The notes below the pieces were generated by a model. That model was not told the origin of the DNA and searched no databases. It was given only the letters and a program-made list of their open reading frames with translations. Made by a program: the position numbers and the translations under genes. From NCBI GenBank assembly GCA_017979445.1, contig CM030714.1:16673892-16737891 (forward strand): a stretch of DNA of 64,000 nt, given 5' to 3'. Below, one piece after another: positions 1 to 11,760 of this stretch (the first letter of the stretch is position 1; each line of letters opens with the position of its first letter). This DNA comes from Akebia trifoliata. Its lineage: Eukaryota > Streptophyta > Magnoliopsida > Ranunculales > Lardizabalaceae.

Positions 1-1333
1 TCATCATTTTTGAGACAAATTAGTTTTACGAGAAAAATTATAAAAAATGACCAAATTATCAAGATACTGCTCACATCAAAACATCTCTAAAGCCCACATT
101 ACGCTTAGGAAAATCCTTTCGAACACCTAAAAAAATAAACTTAAACCAAATAAGTTATTTCGTAAATTTTCACAAAATTCAACAAAATTACGAAAATGCC
201 CTCATAGGATCCATAATCATTTCACGCCAAAAACCTATAAATGACACAAACCGATACTCTCATTGAATTTCTTACAAAAAACTAATTTCAAAATATTCTA
301 AAACATCGAAAACTAACCTCCTAGTACAAAAATCATCTTTGAGGGCAAAACTATAATTTTTCAAATCTTAAAAATCAAAAATCTAAAACTAATAATTAAA
401 ATGTTAATTAACGTAAAGTAAAATTTTAATAAATCAAATTAAATTTTATTTTTTTACAAATAAAATCAATTAATTGAGCCCATGAGTCAAACTTTAAGTA
501 TTAACCTATTTATTTAAGTGGGGCCATATGATATTTAATAAAAACCTTCTACCGGGGTCTCAAAGAATTAAAAATATAATTTAATAAAGAACCCTCCATT
601 GGGGGGGTTCTCCAAAAACTTAAAAAATTCTCATTCTACGTAAGTCAAAATTCAAAATTCAAATAAAACCTAATTGAAACAACTTAACCTTATCTCTAAG
701 AGACCTAATCCCAAATCCTAATCTCTCAAAATCTCTTTAAAAAGGAGCCTTCACCACCTAAATTTAGAGGTCAAGGAAAACCCTAGAAAAGAGAGGCCAA
801 AAACTCTCCCAAGACTCTCAAAAATCCTAAATCTAAAGTCCCAAGTCCATACTTTACCCCCCAAGTCTCAATTTTCGACCTAAAAATACCCAGAAACTTT
901 TAAAACACCCAGAAAAGTAAAAAAATATTCAAATCTAATAAAAGAAAATCTCATCTTAGAGATCAAAAGTAGATCTAGCGACGGAGACAAAAGCCAGAAG
1001 ATTTACGCGATGATCGCTCTCCCCAGTTTTTGAGGGAATCGACCATCGCAATCACTCAGGTAAAGAAGGTAGTTTTTTATTTTAAATTTTACGCCATTTT
1101 TTTGCAATGTAAAATTTTGAGAAAAGTAGAGATCGACGTTTACTAGGCGAGATTGGTGTCTAACACCTCTCAATCTCGTAACGTGATCCCCGGACATATA
1201 GTTTTTTACGTGATTCAGTACCGCTTATTCCTTTGAACTCAATTTTTGATTTCTAAACCATAAAACTAGGTGGTAACTCCCCAAAAAATAAATAGGATTT
1301 GCACCCACGGATCAAGGGTTCTTTCAGATAGTC
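1..1333 (+). repeat. Truncated family-B LTR (B2)
   Basis: This region aligns by eye with most of the two LTRs of element B1 (47215-48932 and 56813-58351). Shared blocks include the A-rich start, the stretch after the poly-purine tracts, and the end with 'aactaggtggtaactcccc' and 'ggatcaagggttctttca'. It is more diverged from the B1 LTRs than they are from each other, so it is an older copy. The LTR 5' end lies outside the window. No PBS-like 'tggcgactccgctgggga' follows its 3' end, so it is either a solo LTR or a 3' LTR. No gene is seen in it. Confidence 0.8.
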
Positions 1334-2391
1334 TGTCATATTATCCTAAGTAACGTGCTATCTTGAGATGTACAATAGGGATAACCAAACTCATGTGGTA
1401 TGGGACGTGTATGAGAGTTAAGTCAGAACTAGAATCTAGGTTTATTCCTTTTTATCTTTACTAGTGAACTTGTAATGTAAATGCAGGTTGTACATGAATA
1501 AGGAGGTATAATGGGAATCACATGCATACTTGATAGGCATATACGAAGATGATTGGTCAATGATCACTAACAGTTTATATTATTAAAATATGCTAACACG
1601 TTAAAAGTGACTCATTGCTTACAATCACGTCAAATGGCTAACCTAAGATGGATAAATGGTCAAACAACCATGGTAATACATCGACCAACCACAAAATTAA
1701 GAACTAAAACCAGTAAAAGATTGGAACAACATGTCCTAATTGAGAGCTATCCAGTTGTAGAATCCCAACTCTCTAATTCTACTATTCTATTATTGTGTAC
1801 TATGTATCTGTTTCTCTATTTTGAATTATAAATTTAAAAACATGTTTACTATCTCAATGTTATCAATTATAATTAATAAAAAAATAATATTACGTTATAA
1901 GTACTACCGCTCATTATAATGTGAATTTTAACTATTTAGTTGCTCATCCCTGGCTATATGTACCAGTTAATCATAATTTATCTTGTAAAACTATACGTGT
2001 AATGAAATGATTGAGAATGTTTACTCATTCATGTTAGGAGAGGTTATTAGTGGGAATCATTGTTTATTTATTACGTAACCATTTTTACTCATCCTTTCGT
2101 TCCCATTTTTTAGTTTCAAAGCTTGCAATTGTCGAAGAGAGTGTGAAGCCGACGAGTAAGGAGCATCTGGTTGGTCATATAAACGACTAGAGTCCATTAT
2201 CTGGTGAGCACTGGGGCTATACCTATCCGTGTTAGTTCGTCCAAGTGTAATATAGATTTTGGGTTGAGGGTTAGGACCATGTTAGTGGAGGACATTTTTT
2301 TGTAATCCTATATATTTTGTCCTTCCACACTATGATATATTTTTACGTTGCTAGATGTTTATAGTCTTCTAATGTTGTTCCATTTTTGGTG

Positions 2392-2423
<32 letters not shown>

Positions 2424-2576
2424 GATATTTAGGATATGTTGCTCATGGTTTATCAGGTTTTTGAGTATCTTAGAATGCTAACATAAACAGAGGAAACCAT
2501 GTCAAAGTCTTGAGGTGCCACCTAGTACCTCAAGATTTGATATGGGGATTTGTGTTACTATTCCTGGGGTGCCACA
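1334..2576 (+). repeat. 3' part of a Tekay/Del-like long LTR
   Basis: This stretch is collinear with the last 1.24 kb of the solo LTR at 16173-19317. Both carry 'gtatgggacg', 'gttgctcatccctg' and the same end, 'ggggatttgtgtta' followed by a terminal 'gccaca'. The left part of the LTR is missing because family-B LTR sequence abuts it at 1333/1334. The bases 'gatag' just right of the junction could be one half of a target-site duplication, but the other side is outside the window. An AT microsatellite interrupts it at 2397-2423. Confidence 0.75.
2397..2423. repeat. AT dinucleotide microsatellite
   Basis: An uninterrupted run of alternating A and T bases inside the Tekay-like LTR fragment. Confidence 0.9.
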
Positions 2577-3240
2577 TGTATGGTAGTGACTATTTCTACT
2601 AGTCACTTAAAAATGACTGCTTAAATCCCTCATTTTTTCCATAAATTTGGGGTGGTTTTATACTTATTATGACATAATATTGGAGTCCACACAAAAATCA
2701 GTTTGGTATTGGTGATTAATAGTTTTGGAACTTTCTTTACATTTGCATTGATTTACTTTTTTGTTATAATAATTCCTAAATTTGTTAGGTATTAACATGT
2801 TAATCTTCCCTAAATTGTCTCTTGAAATTAGAATTTCGTTAATGGATGGCTATGAACACAATCAACATCTCTTGATCCCCAAAAATTACGTTTTTTGTTT
2901 TTAGCTTTTGAACCTTACTACCTTCTTTGAATCAAAAAGGGTAAAACTTTCATGTTTGGATTAAAATCCTAATAATGCATATCAGAAAATCTCAATCATA
3001 TTGTGAAATTTCAAGATCTTTTTAGATTTTTTTTTCCAAGAATCTATTTTACTGGTTTTAATAATTTTTTTTAATAGATAAAACCCTAATTTGATATTTT
3101 GTTGGTAATTATTGTTGGCTTTTTCTAATCTAGTGATTCAATTTTGTGCCACTACATTTAGTTACAACAAGCCTCCATGCTCCATGATTCTTGTTTATAC
3201 ATTAATGTTTTAATGACTGGATTGGTTTTGGTTTTATAGG
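2577..3240. other. Unassigned sequence left of element C
   Basis: AT-rich sequence between the Tekay-like LTR end and element C. I see no gene, terminal repeat or recognisable element in it. It should join 22916 onward if element C is removed. Confidence 0.5.
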
Positions 3241-3802
3241 TGTAGAGGAAGTATCTAGAGATAACTTGATTGATTATCCTCTACAGAACTAAAGTAACTC
3301 TCCTGTCTTTCCTGTAAGCACCAATGTGGTACCTACCAATAATCCTCCGACGCTAGAGTTAGAGTTGTAGAGAAAATAATAGTCAAGAAGCAAAAAATTC
3401 GAACCCTTTTTTCCTTCATTAATTCCTTTATTTATAGATCATTCCTTTGAATCAGGGTTTCCCCCTTAATCGAAATTTGATTACGGTGAATCCCCTGATT
3501 CCAAGGATCCTAAAAAAATATAAATCTCTAAGGTTGAGTTCAAGATCTCTAAGAGATCTTTTCCGAATCTCAGGACTCAATATGGTGTATTGCGAAATTA
3601 TGGAGATCTTTGGATCAAGCCTACCCTGCCAAGCAGACTAGGTTTCCATCTGCGCTGTCCTGCCCTATCAACTAGGTTAAACCCTACTAACTAGGTCTAC
3701 CCTACTGCTAGGCAGGACTGAATTTATTCGCTCACTCAAGGAAAACTTAATCAGCTTGGACATGTGTACGATCTAGATAATGCACCATTATTACCTTCTA
3801 CA
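3241..3802 (-). repeat. Element C 3' LTR
   Basis: Aligns along its length with 22352-22915. On the plus strand it begins 'tgtagagg' and ends 'ccttctaca', so the termini form a short TGTA/TACA inverted repeat. Just inside it (3803-3825), the minus strand reads 'aagatagggtaaa', a plausible polypurine tract. Confidence 0.85.
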
Positions 3803-4250
3803 TTTACCCTATCTTGAGGAGACACGAAGTCTAGCCGTATTCTTGAGACATGTGTTTCTCTTCTGATTGGTTTTCATTATCTTCCATCATTACCTCTATC
3901 ATTAACGTATCATCACATTAAATGTAGCGTTGTTTTGAATTATTTAAATGGTTGAAATGAAACGTCTCTCATCTAAAGTCGTACATGTGTCCCACTATCG
4001 CCTTCACTAAACCCAAAGGCTGCGACGGTTAGGCTTGAAGGGGCGACATCCTTAGGCATATATACTCATTTTTCCCTACTATAAATAAGAAGTCCTCCAT
4101 CACATTCTCTTTCTATTATTCTTCTTCCTTTGTGTAGTCATCCTCTAGTGTTTTTGAAGTTTTTCAGATTTCAAGTCATTTTTACCTTTCTCAATCTGAG
4201 GTAATTTTTCCCCATCTCACTTTTTACTCTTTGTAATTTTCATTTCTTCA
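3803..4250. other. Element C untranslated region beside the 3' LTR
   Basis: Holds the polypurine tract at its left edge and the upstream region of the antisense gene. There is a TATA-like 'ctataaataag' at about 4079-4089 on the plus strand, placed as a promoter for the antisense gene would be. No ORF is supported here. Confidence 0.45.
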
Positions 4251-6530
4251 ATGGCTATCAATATTGTTCGATTTCGTAAGGACTTTTTAATCTCCCTCTC
4301 TATAACTATTTTACGAAGACCTTAACAGACCTGATAAATGTCATCAAGGAGATATTTTAGTTTATGTCGACCAAATTAAAGTTGGCCTAAGCTTTTTTCT
4401 CTCTCTCTTCATCAGAAAGGTGTTGAGCAAACTTGATAAGGCACCTAGTCAGATGTTAGGCAATTTTTACCGCCTAGTAGAGAAGGTAGAGTAATTGAGG
4501 ATAATCCCCAATGACTTCCTTTCTTAATATAATCTGAAGACCATTCTTCAGTGCCCTGGATACTACTCGTTGTTCTCCAAAAGTGTAGCTGTTGTATTGG
4601 TATCATCTTTTCCTAATGCTGAGAACGAGTGGTACAAAGACCCCTAATCATATCTAGGGACTGGGAGTTAGGCTCTAGGATTTCTCGTGAAGGATTTAGG
4701 GTTCCTCAGACCTTCCAGGGTAAGCTATGCCTCTAGCTCATATTAATGTTTGCTTTTATTACATCATGGTTGTGCAAGTTAGTATGATCTGATTTTGGCT
4801 CTTTTTGTAGATTCTTTTATTCTTTCTGTTGCAAAGGCTAGGAAAGAGCAGCATAGAGTCTTCGGAGAGAGGAAAAAGGTGGTAGTAGAAGTACAAACGA
4901 GAATGATCGAAGGAATGATAAAAAAAAAGTAGACCTATTGGTTCTTTTCTCTCCTATCTCGATTACCTGCATGACATGCTTCTGTTAATTAGGCTAAACA
5001 AATCCTAGAGATCATCATTTTACCTTCCCGCTCCTTCACTCCCCTTTTCCTCTATGCCAAATCCCTCTTCTAATACCATGAACATCTACCTCTTTAACTT
5101 TTCCCTTTCCCCTCCTCTTTTTGCCAAGGCTAACCCATCTTTTGGCCAGTAGAAAAAGAAAAAGAAGAAGAAGAATCTAGGTTCTCATGATACCACTCGG
5201 GCTGTTGTGGTTAAGCAGTTGGCACTGGTCCACAACGATCAGGTTGCTCCTATTGAATTGCCTGAAGGGGCCCCTGCCTAGGTGGTACAGAACTCCGACA
5301 CCAACAAGGAGACCAGTCCTGCTTCCAAGCTTTAGCAGCGCAAAAGGCATAGGCTCAGGAAGAGGTGCCCTTCTCCCCTAGAGGGACTAAAATTGGAAGG
5401 CCCCTCCGACTATAAGACCCCCTTTGAGGATCTAGCCTTCCGTTGGCTAGGAAGCGAGGTTCTCCTCTAAGTAGGGCATGAGAACAACATCTTTTGACAA
5501 AACTTCACTACGAGTATTGGCTTGGTCAACAACAAAGATAGTGGGGTGAAGAACCTAATGACCGTTGCCTATCTGTTCTTTTACTCCATTCTTCCTAAGG
5601 ACATGGAGATTGTTGACCTTGATCTGACCTTTGGGAAATTCGCCTGAGGCCTCTACTAGATAACTATCTCCCTTACACTTAATCCACTTGTTTCACGTCT
5701 TATCAGTTCTTCTAACTATTTTCTTCTTTGCAAGCCAACAATTATGGATCCTTGGCTTTCTTTAAATGGTGTGAAGCTCATAACCAAGTGACCGTCCTGA
5801 CCAAAGAATATGAAGAGAAGCTAGTTCTACTTAGGGCAAGTTGGCCTCTCTTAATCATGTTACTAAGGAGACCAAGGAGGATTTGGAGGTGAATTTGGCT
5901 GAGTTTACCAAGGCAAATGAGACCTCTGAAGACGAGAATAAAAAGCTAGTGAGCTCCCAAGCCTATATTCAACAGGAGCTTGCTAGCTACAAGGAGAGGA
6001 TACAAAGGAGGCACGTAGAACTGGCAGACCTCCAAGAAAAGGTGAAGCGACAAGACCTCAAACTGGACTCCTTCAAAGCTAACTCTAAGCAGCTTTTGGA
6101 AGTTATCAATTTTGCTTTGGCGATTCAACTCAAATCAGTACGGGCAGAAATAAGGGCAAATAATGCCAAGAAAGATGAAGTAGAGACTAAGAAGCTGCTG
6201 ACTTGCTCATTACTCCTAGGTCACGGAAGAAAGATCCACCAAGGCTTAATATGAAGGCTTTGAGGCTGCTCGACTTTAGTATGGAGACGATAAAGAAGAA
6301 AAGGGGGATAAAGAAGTCCATGTTCACTCTACTAATGTGGACTACCCAATACGGATGGGTAGATACGAGTGAACAGCTCCATTGAACTAGACGAGGAAGG
6401 TCTACTAGTCTTTACTCAAGCCAATGCTCCTAATCAAATCTATGCCCCTGATCATGTCATTGATCTTGATTAAGCCGAGCTGGTCGACCGCTCCAGCCCT
6501 ACTGAAGACTTGCCTCCTCCTACTAATTAG
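4251..6530 (+). pseudogene. Element C antisense gene (aORF), PF04195-like N-terminus and coiled-coil C-terminus
   Basis: This gene runs opposite to the element's own gag-pol. The first exon starts around the ATG at 4251 and, after a frameshift, encodes a segment with VGLSFFL and KAPSQM motifs (4330-4500). That segment resembles the 'putative gypsy type transposon' domain (PF04195, from memory). A likely intron at 4720-4810 has a good donor (AGG/GTAAGC) and acceptor (TTTTTGTAG). The second exon is rich in K, P and S. The last part has a 137-residue reading frame (5841-6254) with strong heptad-like leucines and charged residues, predicted coiled coil. Several in-frame stops make it a pseudogene. 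The matching gene in element D has an intron at the equivalent place. Its function is unknown. Confidence 0.65.
4720..4810 (+). other. Predicted intron of the element C antisense gene
   Basis: The donor reads AGG/GTAAGCT and the acceptor is preceded by a T-rich run ending TTTTTGTAG. The length is 91 nt. It falls where the element D antisense gene has a predicted 77-nt intron. Confidence 0.5.
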
Positions 6531-7040
6531 ACCCATACTGCTGAAGTTTGAATGTCTTTCCTCTACTATTGTTATTTTTTTATTTTCTTATGTAGTCTCC
6601 CATTTTTGGGACTTTGTTTATGTAATCAATTTTGATTATTAATGAAATCTTTTTCCACATGAAAAATCTTGCATTTCAAGATCTTATTCTTATTTTCACT
6701 TAATTGACCCATTACTGTGCATTTAATCAAATTTTTTCCATAATCAAAAATTTTCCATCCTAGAAAAGTCTTGTACTCCACTATAATTTACTTTTGGTTG
6801 AACCATTATAGTACAATTACAAAAACTTTTCGTCTGAAAAATCTTACACTTATTCAAGCGATATTTATTCTGATATTTGCGTCCTGCTTCTTCCCCCCAA
6901 GTGTTATCTAAGGTTTTTTTCTACCTTAGATAGTACCTTTCTAACATGACAAATGCATTACCATTTACTTCTACTCAGGACAGTAGAGGTCACTCAAGAC
7001 CCTAAGCCACACAAGTTGATCTTACTTTACTTAGGCAATA
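6531..7040. other. Element C spacer between antisense gene and tandem array
   Basis: AT-rich sequence where the antisense gene and integrase converge. It contains repeated 'gaaaaatcttgc' and 'aaaaacttttcgtctgaaaaatcttac'-type fragments. No gene is supported. Confidence 0.5.
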
Positions 7041-7350
7041 AGGCCTAACTCCATGCTCTTCCAATCAAAACAAAACAAGGTCACTAAGACCTTGACCCAA
7101 TGCTCTACCACTCAAGATAAAACATGGTCCCGAAGACCTGACCCCTAAAAGGGCCCAACTCAATGCTCTACTACTCAGGACAAAGCGTGGTCACGAAGAC
7201 TTGACCCCCAAATGGGCCCAGCTCAATGCTCTACTAGTTAGGACAGAGCGTGATCAAGAAGACCTGACCCCCAAATGGGCCCAACTTAATGCTCTACCAG
7301 TTAAGACATAACATGGTCACGAATACTTGACCCTCAAAGGGGCCCAACTT
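7040..7350. repeat. Tandem array of about 63 bp, about five degenerate copies (element C)
   Basis: The unit is marked by 'caatgctcta', 'acatggtcac' and 'cttgaccc'. Successive 'aatgctcta' marks lie near 7099, 7162, 7224 and 7288, giving periods of 62-64 bp. The array lies between integrase and the antisense gene, the same position as an array of similar period but unrelated unit in element D. Confidence 0.8.
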
Positions 7351-7439
7351 AGTTATTTACTTGCATAGGCCACACACAATCAAAAGAACTTTCTTTTATT
7401 TATAATATTTGTTGAAATTACATGTGTTCCAAGGTCTTG

Positions 7440-8560
7440 GTAACTCTTGACTAGACATAGTGGACAAATAGTAGACCCTTTTTGGGCCAACTTTTATCAC
7501 TTTATAATGTCCTTCCCAGTTTGGACCTAATTTCCTATTTTTCAACTCTTGTATTCTGGAATACTCTGCGTAGTACTAACTCTCCTTCTTTGAACTATCT
7601 GTGACGAACTTCATTATTAAAGTATCTCTGTAGCTTTTGATGGTAGTTTTTTAACCTTACTAGCATTGTTTCTCGCTTTTCTTCAAACAAGTCCAACTTT
7701 GCTACTATCTGCTTATTATTCTAGTCAATTTGAACCATTTTCCAATGTAACATAGGGAAGTCATTTTCGGTAGGGATTAATACCTCCATTCCATAGGCCA
7801 TCCCGAATGGAGATGAACCTGTAGATGTTTTAGCAACTGTTTTATAGGCCCATAAGACCCCATACAATAATTCTATCCACCTACCTTTAGCTTTTCTTAA
7901 CCTTATCTTTAATATGTAGATTAACACCTTATTTGTGGCTTCAACCTGGCTATTACTCTATGGATATTGTGGTGAAAAAAATAGTTGTGCTATCCCATGT
8001 TCCTTACAAAATGACTTAATCAGCTCACCAGAGAATTGTCTTATCTTATCTGACACTATTGTGTGAAACAGACCAAATAAGTAGATTATGCTCTCCTAGA
8101 TGAACTTCTGAACTTCTTATTGGCGAATCCTAGCCATAGGGAGTGATTTTATCCATTTAATGAAGTAATCGATGGCCACTAGCAGGAAGGTTAGATTCCA
8201 TGGTGCCCTAGGCAGTGAACCAATCAAATATATCCCCTATTATGCAAAAGACCATGGGCTAACTAGGAAATTACTAGTGATGGATGATCTTTCCATTTCT
8301 CATCACAGTTCTTGACATACAAAACAACATTTTTTTGCAAATATGGCCAGCAAAACTTGGGAGAGTATTTTATGCACCAATGACCTAGTACTTGATTGAT
8401 TTCCATAGTCTCCTTCGTAGATTTCACTGAGCACTTTCTTTGCATTTTCTAGTATTAAGCAGCGTAAAAGTGGCCTACCTATGGATTTTCTATACAACTA
8501 CCCATCCAAGAGGGTATAATGTTCTACTCTGGCTTTTACTTACCTTGCCTCCTTTGGGTT
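7440..8560 (-). pseudogene. Element C integrase
   Basis: Minus-strand integrase in several broken frames. The N-terminal zinc-binding region is visible at 8500-8280 as a GHWCIKYSPKF...KNCDEKW stretch, corresponding to the usual HHCC module. The catalytic core shows an AIDYF motif (first Asp), VSDK (second Asp) and VEATNK (Glu), so all three acidic residues survive. The C-terminal part at 7927-7721 reads GVLWAYKTVAKTSTG, typical of Ty3/gypsy integrases, followed by a GELVLRRVFQNT segment. Several codons are now TAG or TAA, so no intact protein can be made. It would have inserted the element's cDNA. Confidence 0.8.
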
Positions 8561-8619
8561 ATTAGGTAGCTGCCTTAACCAGAGGAAGGCCATGATCAGA
8601 TTATCTACCTTTGATCCCT

Positions 8620-9690
8620 GGTTATGACAACTAGGCTAACTTGCTTAAGCTCGTCGATCGATGATCTTCTTGGTAATCGAGTGGGAGTTCTCTTCTTTCT
8701 TGTTATGCCAACATCGAAACTATATAGGCTAATACGTCTGCATGTCTATTATATGATCTAGGTATGTGCACTACCCTTACTTTCCCCACTTCAAGTATGA
8801 CAAACCTGATTTTCGTTAGGTAGAGCTGCATTCTAGGATTTTGTGCCTCGAATGTTCCATTGAAGTGGTTGAGCACTAACTACAAGTCGTTGTAACCTAC
8901 AAATTCCTTGACTCCTAGCCCTATTAACATTTTTAGACCGAGCAACATTGTTTCGTACTCTACTTTGTTATTTGATGCTTTGAATCTAGGCCTGATTGTC
9001 TTTTCTTGCCTGGTACCATCTAGGGTGAGTACTACTACTCTAATCTTAGAACTTTCTAGGTTTGAAGATCCATCCACGTAGACCTTCCATCTAAGCTGTT
9101 AGCTTGGTTCTTTCCATTTTTTTGCATTCTCTAACTCTTCTATCTACAGGTCTGCCTTTTCTTCTATTGGGAAGTCAACTAAGAAATTTACAATAGCTTG
9201 TCCCTTCAATAAGATCCTAAGCTTATACTCAAGCCCAAACTTAGCCAATTGCACCGCTCACTTTGCCATTCTGCCTAACCCTTATATCTTTCCCAATATT
9301 GATTTTAACGAGTACTCAGTAATTACCTAAACCTTATGTGCTTAAAAAGTAAGGTCTCAAATAAAGAGTTGTGTAGATTAAGGGTTGTCCCATCTTTTTA
9401 ATTTTAGAGTACTGAGTTTTTGTATCTATGAAGATTTTACGAAGGAAATAAATGGGTTGTTTTACTATTGCCCATATTCTGATCAGGATTGAACTGAGCA
9501 CGTATTCAAAAATGGCCATGTACAGCCCAAGCTTCTCTCCTCCTATTAGCGTTGAGAGGATTAGTGGTTGTCTTACATACCTTTTCAATTCAGCAAAAAC
9601 ACCTTTGCATATATCTGTCCATTCAAATCTCATGTTCTTTCGTAGCAACTACAACAAAGATTTGCATTTGTCTGAAAATCTGGATATGAA
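8620..9690 (-). pseudogene. Element C RNase H and second (archaeal-type) RNase H-like domain
   Basis: The first RNase H, next to RT, is seen in the frame at 9648-9334 (FEWTDICKGVF, then LGLYMAIFEYVLSSILIR). A second RNase H-like segment lies at 9077-8880, starting MDGSSN and containing ASNNKVEYETML with GVKEFVGYNDL. That is the pattern of the additional RNase H found between RT-RNase H and integrase in Tat-lineage elements. The two domains are joined by sequence with stops and frame changes, so neither is usable. This extra domain is the main reason for the Tat assignment. Confidence 0.75.
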
Positions 9691-10559
9691 TCTATTCAGA
9701 GATGTTACCCTTCCAACTAGCTTCTAGACTTGCTTTTGTGTCTTAGGAGAAGGCATTTCGAGCAATGCTCTGATTTGGTCTAGGTTAGCTTCTATCTCTC
9801 TCTTTGTGACCAAGTACCCTAAGAATTTTCCTGATGTGAGCGTGAAGGTGCACTTCTCTGGGTTAAGCTTCATCCCAACCTTCCTTACTTGTGAGAAAAC
9901 TTCTTCCAGGTCAGCGATGTGGTCTTCCTTCTTTTTTGCTCTTCACCAATAGATCATCTATGTAGACTTCATAGTTTTTCTTAACAAGAAGACCATTACT
10001 AAATTCTAGTATGTTACTCATGTATTTTTCATCCCAAAGGGCATGACTTTATAGCAATAAAGTCCCTATTCAGTGATGAAGGTAATCTTTTCTTGATCCT
10101 CATTGTTGAGTTGAATCTGATTGTAGCTAGAATAGCCATCCATGAATGACAATCTTTTATGGCTTGACGTGGCATCTACCAGTTTATTGATTTTAGGTAT
10201 TGGAAAGTTGTCCTTCGAGTAAGTTTTATTTAAAATTTGTGAAATCGATACATACCCTGGCCTTCCCATTCTTCTTTGGTACTACCACGATGTTGGCTAT
10301 CCAATCAACAAACTGTAGTTCCCTGATGAATCCTACTCTGATTAATTTGTTTACGTCTTCATTTCTTACTTTCCTTTGGTGTGGTGTTAATCTCTTCGAC
10401 TTATACTTTACTCGCTTCATGTCTGGCTTAACGTTCAAGTGATGGCAGATCACTTCAGGGTTGATCCCTGACATTTCTTCTATCGACTAGGTGAAGATGT
10501 CCCTATTCCTCTTTAAACAATTTGTCAGATCCTCGAGCTCTCTTAGATCTATTTATGCC
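9690..10559 (-). pseudogene. Element C reverse transcriptase
   Basis: Minus-strand RT. The N-terminal block (10474-10226) contains VNKLIRVGFIREL and ARVCIDFTNF. The next block (10269-10066) contains FPIPKINKLVDATSSHKRL and FMDGYSSYNQI. The catalytic YIDD box (VYIDDLLVKSK) lies near 9990-9950 and is intact. Downstream come KLNPEKCTF and GRVTSLNRFISR motifs. Stop codons replace conserved residues and there is a frame change near 9930. Element A1 is inserted immediately upstream, separating RT from protease. Confidence 0.85.
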
Positions 10560-10564
10560 CCTAC

Positions 10565-11760
10565 TGATGCGACTATCGTTTTTCTTCCTACCGGAGTTAA
10601 TACTAATCTTACTTTTACCTTACTTGTGGGTCAAGTAGGGGATCGAATCCACGAGAAAAGAGGAGTAGAGTTAAGCTAAGAGGATAAAATTCAAATTAAC
10701 TAAAAGGAATTAAAACTATTTTTCTTTGTATTTTTGAACTTATAAGAAGATGTAAAATTGCTAGAAAATGAACTAAAGTACATGAAATTAAAAATAAGTA
10801 AATTTATGAAATTAAAGTACCATTGGAAGTGGATCAACCTAGAATATGTTGATGAGCAATTCCTAGTCTCTAACTTTTTTATAACTCAATCGTAAGGACT
10901 TAGTGTTAGCTCATTAGATCGGAAAGTTTTGCAAATAAAATCAAATGAGGGAACATAAACAAAGTAGAATTCATTGAAAACTTTCTGCTACTAATTATCT
11001 AGTTTAAGCATACTTTATCTTGATTTAATCTAAGCATAAAGTATCTATATTAAGAATAAAAGGTACAAGAAATCTTAAAAAGAACTTATAAGCATTTTAA
11101 ATAAAAGAAAGACATGAAATAAAAAAACAACACAAGAACTTGCTCTAGGCTTTTCCACTTTTCAATGGAGGGAGCTTAACCTAATGTCATTGCAAGAGAA
11201 GGAAGATAAGATATGAAAAAACTTTTCTTCATTTCATGGAGAAACTTATAATTTTTTTTTCTTCCACTTCTTACAAGACTATTTAGCCAAAAGGAAATAA
11301 CTAGAAGATAAAAATACAAAATTAAGAGAATAGGCTAAAAGTCTTAGATTAAAAGAGTCTTGGATAAGAGAACCAAGAAGGGGAGAGAGTCTCTAGAAAT
11401 TGAAGCTCTATTTATAGAGAAAAATTTGTGTAGAAGAGTCTAAAAGTAGCCTCCATTCTTTTTGCACAAAAAAATAAAAGATGAGAACATTAGTTAAGGA
11501 TTAGGGCATTCCAAAGTGGGCCGAAATACTTTTATCTTGAGATTTTGATTCTAAAATATTGATTTTCTGCACAAGAAATACACGTAATTAGATTTATCTA
11601 GTAAATGAATTTATTTTTGTAGAATTAAGCCTAATTAACATACAACATGGTGTTTTGAGGCTTATCATGATTATTACCTTAGTACGGATAAATAGTGACT
11701 AAAATAAAGATAAATGTCCAGGAAATGTGCGTATAATTTAATGTTTTGAGACACTCATCA
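10565..11760 (-). repeat. Element A1 3' LTR
   Basis: 1196 bp, beginning 'tgatgcgactatcg' and ending 'gagacactcatca' on the plus strand. Aligns with the split LTR at 15842-20185, with A2 (27607-28802) and with the solo A3 (42749-43970). Confidence 0.9.
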
